From positions 372,001 through 436,000 of the forward strand of contig CAWJKM010000007.1 in the NCBI GenBank assembly GCA_963843525.1: a stretch of DNA of 64,000 nt, read 5' to 3'. The position numbers and the translations under genes were made by a program. Each line of letters opens with the position of its first letter. Within the stretch, counting starts at the first letter, position 1. Source of the stretch: DATJPR01 sp963843525 (GTDB taxonomy: Bacteria; Bacteroidota; Ignavibacteria; UBA10030; UBA6906). The notes below the pieces were generated by a model. The model was not told where the DNA came from and searched no databases. It saw only the letters and a program-made list of their open reading frames with translations. Of this stretch, positions 1-8,953 are shown one piece after another.

Positions 1-653
1 TCGAGCAGCAGTATGGGGGGGAGAAGGGCGGCGGCCTCTGCCGAGTCCAGGGTGGATAGAACGGCGGTCCGGTTGCTGATCAGCAGCAAGTCACTATTCG
101 TCGCCTGTTTGATGGTGGCGATGTCGTTGCGGGTGATTTCAAACCCGATGGTGAGAGTGCCGACGAGCTCCGTTTCGACCACGATCGGAGCCGAGACGAT
201 CCGGTAGATGACTCCGCGAATCGGCCAGATATCCGTTGTGGCGACGAAGTGGCGCGCGTTCGTGATCGTGGCGGCATTCGAAATATCCCACTGGTCTCTC
301 TTCCCCCGGAGGAGTTGGACGAGCGGGCGGCCCTCGCGATCAGTGAGCACCAACAATTGACTGAGGGTCGTCCGGTTGAGTTCCTGCAACAGCTCGTACG
401 CGGTTTTTGCGTCTCCGAGCTCTGCGACAGCACGGAGCCTGGGAGATTCCGCGATGACGAGACACGCGCGGATGAGTTGTTCGGATTGCAGCTTTTCATA
501 AACAGAAACCGAAGAGAATCCCGTCCGCAGCTCGGCCGTGAACGACTCCTCCATCTTGCCGCGCGTCCAGTAGTTGATGACGAAAAAGGTGATGACAAGG
601 AGACCGAGCACCACCCCCCAGATGGAGATGAGGATTTTCGTGCGGAATGTCAT
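1..653 (-). CDS. Membrane sensor with periplasmic cache-like domain, N-terminal part (runs off left edge)
   Basis: An uninterrupted minus-strand frame starts at the ATG at 653 and is still open at base 1, so only about 217 N-terminal residues are visible. It begins MTFRTKILISIWGVVLG, a short basic stretch followed by one hydrophobic membrane helix (about residues 6-26). A soluble region follows with the look of a double-cache ligand-binding domain (SVYEKLQSEQ, LLVLTDREGRPL, VGTLTIGFEI). Such proteins usually continue into HAMP and a kinase, GGDEF or cyclase output, but that part lies outside the window. The start lies 5 bases after the stop of the barrel gene (659-1771) on the same strand, so the two are probably co-transcribed. 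Assignment as a cache sensor rests on pattern only. Confidence 0.72.
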   Translation of the reverse strand, partial: MTFRTKILISIWGVVLGLLVITFFVINYWTRGKMEESFTAELRTGFSSVSVYEKLQSEQLIRACLVIAESPRLRAVAELGDAKTAYELLQELNRTTLSQLLVLTDREGRPLVQLLRGKRDQWDISNAATITNARHFVATTDIWPIRGVIYRIVSAPIVVETELVGTLTIGFEITRNDIATIKQATNSDLLLISNRTAVLSTLDSAEAAALLPPILLL

Positions 654-658
654 CGGCG

Positions 659-1771
659 CTAATATGCGACTACAAGTTGGAGCACGGTGAGATTGTCTTT
701 CGGCATGGTGGTGCCATGGATCCTCGTCTCGCGACGGACAAGCTTGAGGAGGACATCCTTATAAAGGAAATATCCCAAGCCGCCTTCAAATTCCGTGACA
801 TCGTAATCCCAGGGTTGCTCCGTCCCACCGAGAAGCGCTTCCCCGAAATGCATCCCGCTGAGCCGGAGGGCGAGGTAGAGACGGGGCATGACGGTATATT
901 TTCCCTCCACGGAAAACCCCAGGACTCTGAACGTCTCATCGTTGGTCTCGAGAGGGACTTGATATGTGCTGTAGACGCCTTCAGCATTCAGCACGCCGTA
1001 TCCTCTGCTGAACTCGATGTCGAATTCCATCGCCCGCTGGTTGTACGTATTGACATCGATCGCACGGGGAAGTGAAGTGGACGTCTCTTCGAGGTAGGGG
1101 CCCCAGGCGTAGGCACCACCCACGGTCAGGCCGACAAACGGGGTGACGGCGAGACGAATGAGCTTTCCGAAATCGCTGTTTGTATTTCCTCCGCCATAGG
1201 ACGTCTCGCTGATTGTCCCGCTTGTCACGGCAACTGCGTAATCTACAATCCCGAACGAGCCGTAGACCATCATCCCGATATCGTAGATCCCTCCGTCCAG
1301 GAGATACATTCCGGATCCGCTCCCCTCTGCTGCAAGAATATCCCGTTCGGTGGTCACCCTTGCCGGGAGAGCCGTGCGATAGTCATAAAGAACCGGGAGC
1401 CCGAACAACGGGTTCTGTCGGGGGAAAATTCTTTCACCAAGATTGCCGAACGGGAGATCGAATTTCCCTGCGAGGATGTTCAGGTTGAGAGGAGTAAGGT
1501 TCGCAAGCCGGATGGCGACGTAGTCGAAGTAGGCGGATCCATTATCGAGGACTCTCGCATTCACGAGACCGGCGACGTTGTCATTCACATACCCGTCGAG
1601 AAACAAATCAGACTCCAACCCGAACGACGGTCTCCCACTGTTCATGGAACGTGGTGAGGTCGTCGCTGCGCTCTTGTAAAACTGTACGGCAGTCTGACCG
1701 CTCACGACGATCTGTGATGTTGCAATGACTGGCGCCAGCAACAGGGCGGCGGCAATGCAAGTTTTGTTCAT
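659..1771 (-). CDS. Outer-membrane beta-barrel (porin-like) protein
   Basis: The start is set at the ATG at 1771 because it begins a clear signal peptide (MNKTCIAAALLLAPVIATSQ); the frame is open about 29 codons further upstream, but those residues would precede the signal. The mature protein (about 350 residues) is rich in alternating hydrophobic/polar strands with aromatic girdle residues and ends in VVAY, an aromatic C-terminal residue as in many barrels recognised by the BAM complex. It resembles no specific transporter that I can name; a porin-like channel is the natural guess. It lies between the cupredoxin gene upstream and the cache sensor downstream on the same strand, suggesting one operon. 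Confidence 0.68.
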   Translation of the reverse strand: MNKTCIAAALLLAPVIATSQIVVSGQTAVQFYKSAATTSPRSMNSGRPSFGLESDLFLDGYVNDNVAGLVNARVLDNGSAYFDYVAIRLANLTPLNLNILAGKFDLPFGNLGERIFPRQNPLFGLPVLYDYRTALPARVTTERDILAAEGSGSGMYLLDGGIYDIGMMVYGSFGIVDYAVAVTSGTISETSYGGGNTNSDFGKLIRLAVTPFVGLTVGGAYAWGPYLEETSTSLPRAIDVNTYNQRAMEFDIEFSRGYGVLNAEGVYSTYQVPLETNDETFRVLGFSVEGKYTVMPRLYLALRLSGMHFGEALLGGTEQPWDYDVTEFEGGLGYFLYKDVLLKLVRRETRIHGTTMPKDNLTVLQLVVAY

Positions 1772-1940
1772 CCCGTCGAAAAGTATCCGTCCGACGATCA
1801 TTTGACCGTTCCCGACATAAAAGTGGGCGCCTGGATGTCCGCCGCCTTCATTCAACAACCGGCGGCGGGCAGGCTCATTCCAGGGATAACCTTACCTTCA
1901 TCCCGCTCTGCGGGATTCAGCAGGACTCGTTGGCATGGCT

Positions 1941-2675
1941 CTAGTATGTGAAGTCAGCTTCAACCAGCGAGTGTTCCTGAACATCTATGGTGCGACGCTC
2001 CACGACATCGCGATCGTACCAGAGAGCGATCTTGTACTTCCCCGGGGGGACGTTGCGGATGAAATAGTCGCCGTTATCATCCGGGACTGCGAAATAGGGG
2101 TGCCGCAACACCAGAATTGTCGCATACATATTTGAATGAATATCGCAGTACACCCGCACGATCCCCGGCTTGTCGAAGGTGACCGACCGGGAATCATTCT
2201 TGGGATATCGTCCGAGATCAAAATCCTTCGCTTCGGAATAGGAGAACACGTTGTGAAAGAGGTTGTCGCGATTTGGAAAATCAACCGTCGTGCCGACCAG
2301 GATTGGCAGCACCTGTGGATGGAACTGGAGATTCTTCTGATCGAGCATGGGGTGCTTGGTGGGGAGGGGATACTCGTGTCGGTCCAGCTCGTCGCTCTCA
2401 AGGTAGACCACGGCGCGTTCGGAGAGCCTGGAGGTGCTCGCCGCGGGTGGAACCACCAGGAAGGCCGACTCATTATTCCCGTGACCAGCATACCGTCCGA
2501 GAAGGTTGTCCCGCTTACGACTTTCCAGGACCTGCCTCGCGGCAGAAATCGCAACCTTGCCGTGAATCTCTGCGGCTGTGGGACCCGTCCTTGCGCTTGA
2601 CGGTTGGTCGACCTGGGCCTGACCACGCAATGCAAACAACAACAGCACGGGTGCCAGACGGCACAGTGATATCAT
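1941..2675 (-). CDS. Secreted cupredoxin (methylamine-utilization-like) protein
   Basis: 244 residues with an N-terminal signal peptide (MISLCRLAPVLLLFALRGQAQ). The central domain has the ligand set of a type I blue-copper site: His141 (LFHNVFSYS), then Cys177, His180 and Met183 in YCDIHSNM. The last 50 residues (DDNGDYFIRNVPPGKYKIALWY) look like a carboxypeptidase-regulatory/transthyretin-like beta domain. This two-domain form is often annotated as 'methylamine utilization protein' in genomes, although a direct role in amine oxidation is not implied. It probably acts as a periplasmic electron-transfer or copper-binding protein. It is the first gene of the minus-strand set with a barrel protein and a membrane sensor. 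No clear Shine-Dalgarno sequence precedes the start. Confidence 0.8.
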   Translation of the reverse strand: MISLCRLAPVLLLFALRGQAQVDQPSSARTGPTAAEIHGKVAISAARQVLESRKRDNLLGRYAGHGNNESAFLVVPPAASTSRLSERAVVYLESDELDRHEYPLPTKHPMLDQKNLQFHPQVLPILVGTTVDFPNRDNLFHNVFSYSEAKDFDLGRYPKNDSRSVTFDKPGIVRVYCDIHSNMYATILVLRHPYFAVPDDNGDYFIRNVPPGKYKIALWYDRDVVERRTIDVQEHSLVEADFTY

Positions 2676-3023
2676 GGGGTTTGGGACAAACCTTGTTGGG
2701 ATCTACCCCATGAAATAACGAAATTGCGGATCACATTCAATGTCACCCCCTCTACGAGTCGGGAATCCTCACCAGGTGGCCACCGCCTGTTCACTTAGGA
2801 ACCACCGTAGCCTCCGCCGTGTTAACGTAGCAGCCATCACTGCCGGGCGTATACCGAGGATCTGCCCAGAATCGGAACGCCAGCAATCCGACGTTGCAGT
2901 TACCCCAACGCACAATGACATCCCTTGTTCTCGATCAGGCGCCAAGAGCGGAGAAGATTTAGTTCCAGTAGTTCAGCGACCACAGGGTTGCTGTCCTTGT
3001 AAGAATCATGAGGAGGTGCCGCC
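2676..3023. other. Divergent intergenic region
   Basis: Non-coding stretch between the minus-strand cupredoxin gene and the plus-strand T9SS protein gene. It should hold both promoters, but I see no convincing -35/-10 pair. A Shine-Dalgarno sequence (AGGAGG) sits just before the GTG start at 3024. Confidence 0.5.
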
Positions 3024-5876
3024 GTGAGAACATTGCTTCATCTCTTACTTCCAGCCGTCCTTCTTGCCGGATTTCTATCACCTCCGACCCTTCAGGCCCA
3101 ATCCCCCCCCGCGGACTTTCAATTCTCGGCGACCAGCGGAGGCACTGCTCCATGGAGCGAGATGGTGCGGATATCGATCGACAGTGTCGGTCAAGCAACC
3201 TACGTTCGTTCCAAATCTGGCGGGCCTCCAACCATCCTTGCTGAAGGCAGCTTCACGATCAGCGCCCCTGGCTTGCAGCAACTCTGGAAGACCATCCAGG
3301 ACAGCGGTTTCTATTCCCTTGACCCAACATACATTGACTCGACGGTGCATGATGGCATGTTCGCGCGCATATCCGTGACTGCCAACGGGGCAACGAAACA
3401 GGTCAAGATCACGAACATCGCCCAACCGACGATCCAGGGGATACTGGAGAACCTCAATGCGGTCGTGCCGGATAGTTTCCGGATCCCGTTCACTCCCCCC
3501 CACCAATTTGATTACACTCCGCAAGCTCCGTGCCTCAGCTTCCCGGGAGCCCTTGTCAATCCAAAGGTTGACGCCCGGATTCAAAACTCTCGCGATCTCA
3601 AGATTCAAATGTTTCCCGGCCCATACCCGCACCGAATCAGCCGTGTTTCTGCGCTCGACGTTTCGCATCCCGGCACCGTGGTGGCATATAACGTGACCTT
3701 GCAGGACGCGATCGCGCTCGGGTGGGCGAATCTCACAAGTAAAGGAAACTATTTCGGGGACGCCGTATCGGTGACGGTAAACAACAAGAACCACCCACCT
3801 CCTTCGAACACGATATCCATCACGTTGTTCCTGGAGTTCTGGGGGCCACTTGCCACTCAGGCCAACATCGATGCGATTGAGGCAGACATAGCCGCAAAAT
3901 GGGACGGGGTCACAAATAGCGCGGGTCAAAAGGTACAGGTTGGATTCGTGGATCGCGCAAACACCTACGCCACATCGCCTCCCAACACACCAGGTTTCAA
4001 TGAAATTGATCTCGTCCCGAATGGTTCGTATCGAAGCGATGCCAGTGGGAGCGTGAACTCCGGGACGGGGTCGGGCACATGGGAGGTGGGGCTCCCTCCT
4101 GGAAACTATGGGCATGAGGCAGGTCATCTGATGGGGCTCCCGGATCGCTACGATGACTATAATAAGCAGCCGGATGGGAGCTGGGTCGACGCCAGGACAG
4201 CCCAGTCCTATCCGAGTGATGATGCTTTCGCGAATTTCGTGCAGTCCAAGTATCCCGCATATGACGTCAATGAAATTAAGGATTTTCTCAAGAAGAACGA
4301 CACTTATAGCATTCCGAGAACCGGGAGTGAAAACGACCTGATGGCCGACCCGAGTAAAAAGCCGATACAGTCGGATATCGACCAAATCACTGCGCATCCG
4401 GGTTTGCTTGTTTCAATTCCTGCCGGTACCCCCCTTGTCAACAGGGCAAACGGAGCGCAGGACCTTGTTGTAACCCATAGCGACTATGTCTATGCAGGAC
4501 CCGGGGGACAACGGACATTGAACGGAGTCTATGCTGCCTGCATCGATCTCGATCTCGGAATCCCCTCAAGCGGAGGCGTGTTCGATGTTGCTCCTCCATT
4601 GAACCAGTGGACCGGCATCCGCGCAGCAGGATACCTGGCAAACCTTCTCCATTACGTTGATAGTGCAGGACTGTTCTGCGATCTCAACTTAGTTACGCAA
4701 GAGGCAATCTGGAGGATCAGCGACAACTTATTAATCTTCGACGCTTCCGAAGTAGATTCTCTCTTTTCCGCCGCAGGGATGAGCATTGGTTGGCAAATAA
4801 TGGATTTCCCTCGCATGGACAGAAACAGCGCTACGGATACAATGTCGCACCCCTATATCCCCGACCAGCTCTACGTGGCGGACATCGAGCCCCCCTTCTC
4901 CTCAGGTCAGGTCGGAAACGCAAGCACGCTCAGTGTGCAAATATCGCACCCGCCGGGAGCGCCCGCACCAATCGGACTTACATGGAGTGCAACTGGTACA
5001 GCGGGTGACAGTGTGGCAATTGTAGGTGCAGACTCTTCTGCTTCACTGACACCTGCGAAAAGCGGGATCTATCAGGTTGGCGTGAACGTCTCTTTCAACG
5101 ATTCCCTGCACGGGCAGAAGACCTTTTCCTCTGACCACAAAGCCTACATCATCGTCCCCGACAGCTATACAGAAACGTTCGAACACCCCGGTCTCACAGA
5201 TAGATATCCCTGGAAGAGTTATGGGAATGTGCCGTGGACGATAACGAGCAACTTCGCTGAGACCGGAACCTACTCTGCGCAACCCGGGCTTGTAGCGAAT
5301 GGCCAAACCTCAACCCTCGGCATTGATGTCTCGTTGTCAAAGGATGATACTATTGCGTTCTCCCTTCGCAGCTTGACCCACCTTTTGGTCGACCAGGTCG
5401 TTTTTTATATCGATAGCTTGGAAGTAGATCAGTTCGTCGGAATCAGTGACTGGACACCCTACACCGAGTCCGTACCGGCAGGGAAGCATCGTCTTTCCTG
5501 GACCTATGGGAATAATTCCTCGACGGCTATGAACAACGTGTGGCTCGACAATATTTTCTTCCCCGGGAACGTTGTGGTGACTTCCTTGAACGAGGCTGTC
5601 CCAAAGATACCGACAGTGTTTGCCCTGGAGCAGAACTACCCCAATCCCTTCAACCCGACAACAACGATTGGATACGACTTGCCGAAAGCATCGCACGTTT
5701 CACTCACGGTCTTCAATGCTCTGGGTCAGAAAGTAGTGACCCTTGTGGATTTGGAACAACCTGCGGGGAGTTATCATATACAATTCGATGGGAAATCGCT
5801 GGCGAGCGGGGTATACTTCTGCCGGATGCAGGCAGGAACGTTCGTCGCCACCGAGAAGATTTTGCTGATGAGGTAG
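3024..5876 (+). CDS. Secreted metzincin-like metalloprotease with type IX secretion sorting domain
   Basis: 950 residues starting at GTG, 7 bases after AGGAGG. A signal peptide (MRTLLHLLLPAVLLAGFLSPPTLQAQ) is followed by an N-terminal region, then HEAGHLMGLPD at residues 364-374, a zinc site of the HExxHxxGxxD form with Asp as third ligand. About 70 residues later comes ENDLMADP, a plausible Met-turn. The middle contains Ig-like/beta-sandwich material. The last ~85 residues are a type IX (Por) sorting domain (LEQNYPNPFNPTTTIGYDLP, then GQKVVTL and SGVYFCRM), normally cleaved on export to the surface. The protein is thus probably an exported protease. The substrate is unknown, and protease activity is inferred from the motif only. 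It appears monocistronic. Confidence 0.82.
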   Translation: MRTLLHLLLPAVLLAGFLSPPTLQAQSPPADFQFSATSGGTAPWSEMVRISIDSVGQATYVRSKSGGPPTILAEGSFTISAPGLQQLWKTIQDSGFYSLDPTYIDSTVHDGMFARISVTANGATKQVKITNIAQPTIQGILENLNAVVPDSFRIPFTPPHQFDYTPQAPCLSFPGALVNPKVDARIQNSRDLKIQMFPGPYPHRISRVSALDVSHPGTVVAYNVTLQDAIALGWANLTSKGNYFGDAVSVTVNNKNHPPPSNTISITLFLEFWGPLATQANIDAIEADIAAKWDGVTNSAGQKVQVGFVDRANTYATSPPNTPGFNEIDLVPNGSYRSDASGSVNSGTGSGTWEVGLPPGNYGHEAGHLMGLPDRYDDYNKQPDGSWVDARTAQSYPSDDAFANFVQSKYPAYDVNEIKDFLKKNDTYSIPRTGSENDLMADPSKKPIQSDIDQITAHPGLLVSIPAGTPLVNRANGAQDLVVTHSDYVYAGPGGQRTLNGVYAACIDLDLGIPSSGGVFDVAPPLNQWTGIRAAGYLANLLHYVDSAGLFCDLNLVTQEAIWRISDNLLIFDASEVDSLFSAAGMSIGWQIMDFPRMDRNSATDTMSHPYIPDQLYVADIEPPFSSGQVGNASTLSVQISHPPGAPAPIGLTWSATGTAGDSVAIVGADSSASLTPAKSGIYQVGVNVSFNDSLHGQKTFSSDHKAYIIVPDSYTETFEHPGLTDRYPWKSYGNVPWTITSNFAETGTYSAQPGLVANGQTSTLGIDVSLSKDDTIAFSLRSLTHLLVDQVVFYIDSLEVDQFVGISDWTPYTESVPAGKHRLSWTYGNNSSTAMNNVWLDNIFFPGNVVVTSLNEAVPKIPTVFALEQNYPNPFNPTTTIGYDLPKASHVSLTVFNALGQKVVTLVDLEQPAGSYHIQFDGKSLASGVYFCRMQAGTFVATEKILLMR

Positions 5877-6202
5877 TTTCGAGCTGTGTATGCTGAAAGG
5901 GCCCCCTGCAGCCGAGAGTCATACTCTTCGGGTGAGGTCGGACGAACATAAATCCCAAAGTTCTGCAAGAAGAGGACTTGGCCGGATCCTCCCCCAGACG
6001 TGATTCGTACTTACGGAGCCGCTTGACTCGCCCCACCAACAAGGTGGGGCGATGTATTTTTGGGGGCTCGCTCGGGGCTTCTCCGGAGTCCCGTGTGGTG
6101 AGGCGAGCGGACCTGCGAACGACGAGACGGCACACACCCTGACAGCGAGGTCGGAGAGGACCAGAGTGGAGAAGCTGACGATTCTCGGCAACTGGTTCGC
6201 GG
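5877..6202. other. Convergent intergenic region
   Basis: Separates two convergent genes (plus gene ending 5876, minus gene ending 6203). It contains the hairpin described separately at 6029-6060; no believable gene is seen. Confidence 0.5.
6029..6060 (+). terminator. Intrinsic terminator hairpin
   Basis: Perfect 9-bp stem CGCCCCACC / GGTGGGGCG (6029-6037 and 6043-6051) with loop AACAA, followed by ATGTATTTTT. It lies about 150 bases after the T9SS protein gene, between convergent genes. The T-rich side favours the plus strand. Confidence 0.65.
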
Positions 6203-7672
6203 CTATGGTTGCCTCACAGTGTCCGGTGTCGTGAGCCTGGAAGTAAGGAGCTCTCGCGCTACGGAGCGGGAAACTGTCCAACTGCGCCAGTCGGCCCGTT
6301 CGATGCGTCGGGAGGAAAGAGAGAGGCCCTTCAGGAGCAACTGGCGATCCGTATCCTTCAAAGCCGAGAGGTTCTGAATGAGCACCGGGACGGCGTCATC
6401 GCCCAGGCGGGCATTGTATTGCGCGTCGAAGGATTTGCCTTCGGAAGCGCGCGCGAGATTGGTGCAGGCGATCCAATTGTCGGGATTTATGACATTCAGG
6501 ACGATCAAGAATGCGAACGTAACGGCGAAACCGGAAGAGAGGAAGGAGTCACGGCGTCCGCGGAGGGCTGTTGCCGCGAAGAGGATAAACATGAGCGCAA
6601 GCCACGCCATGAAGGCGGTGACGAAAAAGCGGAGCTCGGTGAGGCCGAATTCGTTCTGGTAGAGCAGCATGCGCTGGAGGGCGGAGGCCATCAGGACGAA
6701 GACGAGGGCAACGAGAACCAGCGCGAGGACGCGGAACACTGTGCGGTTGCGTCCGACATCCGGGAGCAGGAGCCAGTCTGCGGCGAGGATAAACGGGAGG
6801 ACGATGGCAGACGCGAACACGAGCTCGAAGAAGCCGGTGCGGGCGTATTGAGCATAGGTGAGGCCCGGGACGACGTCGATCAGGGAAGCGCCTCCGAAGA
6901 GGTACCGGAACTGGACGGTGAGGAAGGCGGCGAAGAGGGCGATCAGAGAACCAAGAACGACGCTGATCTCGGTGATGCCGAGGCGGAGTGACCGGGGGAT
7001 GTTTCCGAACCGGAGCGGAACCGGTTCGGCGAGGAAGCGGCCTCGAAGGGAGCCGGCGATGAACCAGGCGGCGACGGCGGTGAGAAGAAGGTGAGAGGCG
7101 GCGGCCTGGAAGTCGATATCGAGGACGGCGTGCACGTCGTGGTTGAAGACGGGATCGGCACCCATGAAGAGGATGCAGAAAATGGCAAGGGGCGGAAGAG
7201 CGAGGGCGGCCCCTTTTGCCACTCGCAGCAAGAAGGAGGGTTTGGCAGAAGGGGGAGGGGTGCGGCGGAGCTCGCCGGCGACAAGAAAGACCGATCCGAA
7301 CATCGCATGAACGCCGTAGACGAGCCCTGCAGTGGCGAGGTTTGTTGGTGTGGCGTCGCGCAGGGAACCTGACGCCGGGCGGGAGACGGTGGCGAGGAGC
7401 GCAAGCATAATGAAGAGAATATTGGTAACCTGGAGCAGAGCAGAAGAGCGCCAGGCGAGAAGGGTTGCTGCTGCCAGGCCGGCGGCCAGGGTGTATTGCC
7501 AGCCTTCGGCGAGGGGATAGCGGGAGCGGGCATGGAGCCAGACGAAGGCGGAGGCCAGGGGGAAGAGGCCGGCGAGGACATTGATGCCCCACGGTTCAGC
7601 GCGCAAGAGGATGTCGGCGAGCACGCCGAGCGCGAGGGACACCAGCAGGAATGCAGGAATGCGGTCTTTCAT
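6203..7672 (-). CDS. DUF4173-family polytopic membrane protein
   Basis: About 489 residues. The start chosen is the ATG at 7672 (MKDRIPAFLLVSLALG) because AAAGGA lies 8 bases upstream; an ATG three codons earlier (7681) is also possible. The protein is mostly membrane helices (roughly a dozen). Central parts such as VQFRYLFGGASLIDVVPGLTYAQYAR and a long C-terminal tail match what I know of DUF4173 (DUF4153-like) proteins, whose function is unknown. It follows the winged-helix regulator gene with a 64-bp gap holding an inverted repeat (7693-7709), so it may have its own regulated promoter. The C-terminal ~70 residues are soluble. Confidence 0.75.
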   Translation of the reverse strand: MKDRIPAFLLVSLALGVLADILLRAEPWGINVLAGLFPLASAFVWLHARSRYPLAEGWQYTLAAGLAAATLLAWRSSALLQVTNILFIMLALLATVSRPASGSLRDATPTNLATAGLVYGVHAMFGSVFLVAGELRRTPPPSAKPSFLLRVAKGAALALPPLAIFCILFMGADPVFNHDVHAVLDIDFQAAASHLLLTAVAAWFIAGSLRGRFLAEPVPLRFGNIPRSLRLGITEISVVLGSLIALFAAFLTVQFRYLFGGASLIDVVPGLTYAQYARTGFFELVFASAIVLPFILAADWLLLPDVGRNRTVFRVLALVLVALVFVLMASALQRMLLYQNEFGLTELRFFVTAFMAWLALMFILFAATALRGRRDSFLSSGFAVTFAFLIVLNVINPDNWIACTNLARASEGKSFDAQYNARLGDDAVPVLIQNLSALKDTDRQLLLKGLSLSSRRIERADWRSWTVSRSVARELLTSRLTTPDTVRQP

Positions 7673-7692
7673 AGGGTTCATCCTTTCAAAGG

Positions 7693-7709
7693 ACTTTGTA
7701 CGGCAAAGT
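7693..7709. promoter_or_regulatory. Putative operator, ACTTTG-N5-CAAAGT
   Basis: Perfect 6-bp inverted repeat ACTTTG-TACGG-CAAAGT, 21 bases before the DUF4173 gene start. The same pattern with the same spacing occurs at 8665-8681, before the first gene of the cluster. The likeliest binder is the winged-helix protein encoded between the two sites (inference). Confidence 0.5.
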
Positions 7710-7736
7710 GTGGACCACAAAAAAAAAGGAACATCA

Positions 7737-8036
7737 TCAACGTGCTTTTCTGAGAAGGCGTTCGAGCGCTTCAACATGGTCCGAGAAGGCCCTGCGGCCC
7801 GCCTCGGTGATCGTGTAGGTGGTCTGGGGTTTGCGGCCTACGAACGCCTTGCGAACCGTCAGGTAGCGGTTGCGCTCGAGGGTGGCGACATGGGAGGCGA
7901 GGTTGCCGTCGGTGACCCCGAGCATCTGCTTCATGGAGTTGAAGTCTGCCTCCTCCCTGACTACCAGAAGCGACATCACGCCAAGGCGGATGCGGTTTTC
8001 CAGAAGCGGGTCGAGGCCGGCAAGGAGCTGTTTCAT
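7737..8036 (-). CDS. Winged-helix transcriptional regulator (MarR/ArsR-like fold)
   Basis: About 99 residues starting MKQLLAGLDPLLENRIRLGVMSLL. The ATG at 8036 overlaps the stop of the upstream membrane-protein gene (ATGA, 8033-8036), so translation is probably coupled. The body is one winged helix: helix-turn-helix around FNSMKQMLGVTDGNLASHVATLE and a wing ending RKPQTTYTITEAGRRAF. This is the compact family of single-domain winged-helix regulators often found next to membrane proteins of unknown function. Matching inverted repeats before this operon (8665-8681) and before the next gene (7693-7709) suggest autoregulation and control of the DUF4173 gene. No effector-binding domain is visible. 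Confidence 0.85.
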   Translation of the reverse strand: MKQLLAGLDPLLENRIRLGVMSLLVVREEADFNSMKQMLGVTDGNLASHVATLERNRYLTVRKAFVGRKPQTTYTITEAGRRAFSDHVEALERLLRKAR

Positions 8037-8635
8037 CGTTCGTACTTCCTGTACATCATCAGGCCATAGGCGATATGAAGGAGGCCGAAACCGAACCCCC
8101 ACAGGATGATCGACAGCTGCGGCAGCGCAACTGCCAGCAGTCCGAGGATCGCCTGCAAGATCCCGAGCGCGCGGAGATCGCGAACGGTGTACCGCGACGT
8201 CGCGAAGAGGGCCAGGCCGTAGAAGAGCAGCGTGGTCCCCGGAACAAGTTGCAGATGATCCTGACCGATAAAAAGAAGCGACAGGATACCGCCGGCGACG
8301 AGGGGAACGAAGAGGCTTTCGAGGACATCACGGGCCAGCGGGCTCCAGAACGAGAGGTTGCGTCGGGCGGCCATGCGGTACGAGAACAGGAACGAGAGCG
8401 TGCCGGCAAGCAGGAGAGCGGCGACGCCGGTGACAACGAGGAAGTCGCGAGCGGCACTGTCTCCGACGTCGAGTCCGCTGGACACCAGGTACCACTGTGC
8501 TGCGACGGCGCCGAGGAGCCCAACGATCCCGGCCGAGACGCCTGAGAGCCCGCTCAGCGAGAGGAACCGTGATGACCGCTCCATGATTGAGCGGATCTCT
8601 TTCAAATCTTCAAGTCCTTCTTCAAGGGGGCCCAT
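8033..8635 (-). CDS. Small polytopic membrane protein of regulator-linked cluster
   Basis: 200 residues. A short charged N-terminus (MGPLEEGLEDLKEIRSIMERSSRF) precedes about five hydrophobic helices, ending LLHIAYGLMMYRKYER. I do not recognise a named family with certainty. Proteins of this shape commonly pair with a compact winged-helix regulator, and the ATGA overlap with that regulator (8033-8036) shows tight coupling here. It is the first gene of the minus-strand cluster, and the inverted repeat at 8665-8681 lies 30 bases before its start. A sensory or membrane-stress role is possible but not shown. Confidence 0.75.
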   Translation of the reverse strand: MGPLEEGLEDLKEIRSIMERSSRFLSLSGLSGVSAGIVGLLGAVAAQWYLVSSGLDVGDSAARDFLVVTGVAALLLAGTLSFLFSYRMAARRNLSFWSPLARDVLESLFVPLVAGGILSLLFIGQDHLQLVPGTTLLFYGLALFATSRYTVRDLRALGILQAILGLLAVALPQLSIILWGFGFGLLHIAYGLMMYRKYER

Positions 8636-8953
8636 GGCATCTCCAAAATCTGAAAAGTCAAAGTGCTTTGTGCTACAAAGTAAGTACTCTCGCCCACAAA
8701 GTCAAGGACCGCCGGACCGACCAGTTTCTATTCAGAGAGCGGCGGCGGGGCGATCGCGCCTTGTGGACGTCAGGATCCAGAAGAGAGAGAGGGGGGATGA
8801 AGATGCCCTTCACACAAATTGGCTAGGGATTCTGCTTTACATTCATTATTTTGCTGGGCAAGAGAAGTTTGGAGTCTTCATTCACTGTTGTGTTGACGGC
8901 TGACCCATCAAGAGACGCTAAATCGATAGAGACTATCACTCCAGGATTTCCGT
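8636..8953. other. Divergent intergenic region
   Basis: Lies between the minus-strand membrane protein/regulator operon and the plus-strand ROK gene. It carries the operator-like repeats near 8665-8702 on the minus side; nothing else is recognised. AGGA precedes the ROK start. Confidence 0.5.
8665..8702. promoter_or_regulatory. Putative tandem operators before the regulator operon
   Basis: GCTTTG-TGCTA-CAAAGT at 8665-8681 matches the site at 7693-7709 at 13 of 17 positions. A weaker third copy, ACTCTC-GCCCA-CAAAGT (8686-8702), follows with centres 21 bp apart, about two helical turns. The position 30 bases upstream of the first gene suits repression. Confidence 0.5.

Noticed and set aside
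3078..4397. 439-codon open frame antisense to the T9SS protein gene
   Set aside because: The plus frame has a signal peptide, zinc motif and sorting domain; the antisense text shows no family features.
6549..7592. 347-codon minus frame rich in Pro and Arg overlapping the DUF4173 gene
   Set aside because: Composition is an artefact of the other frame of a GC-rich membrane protein gene.
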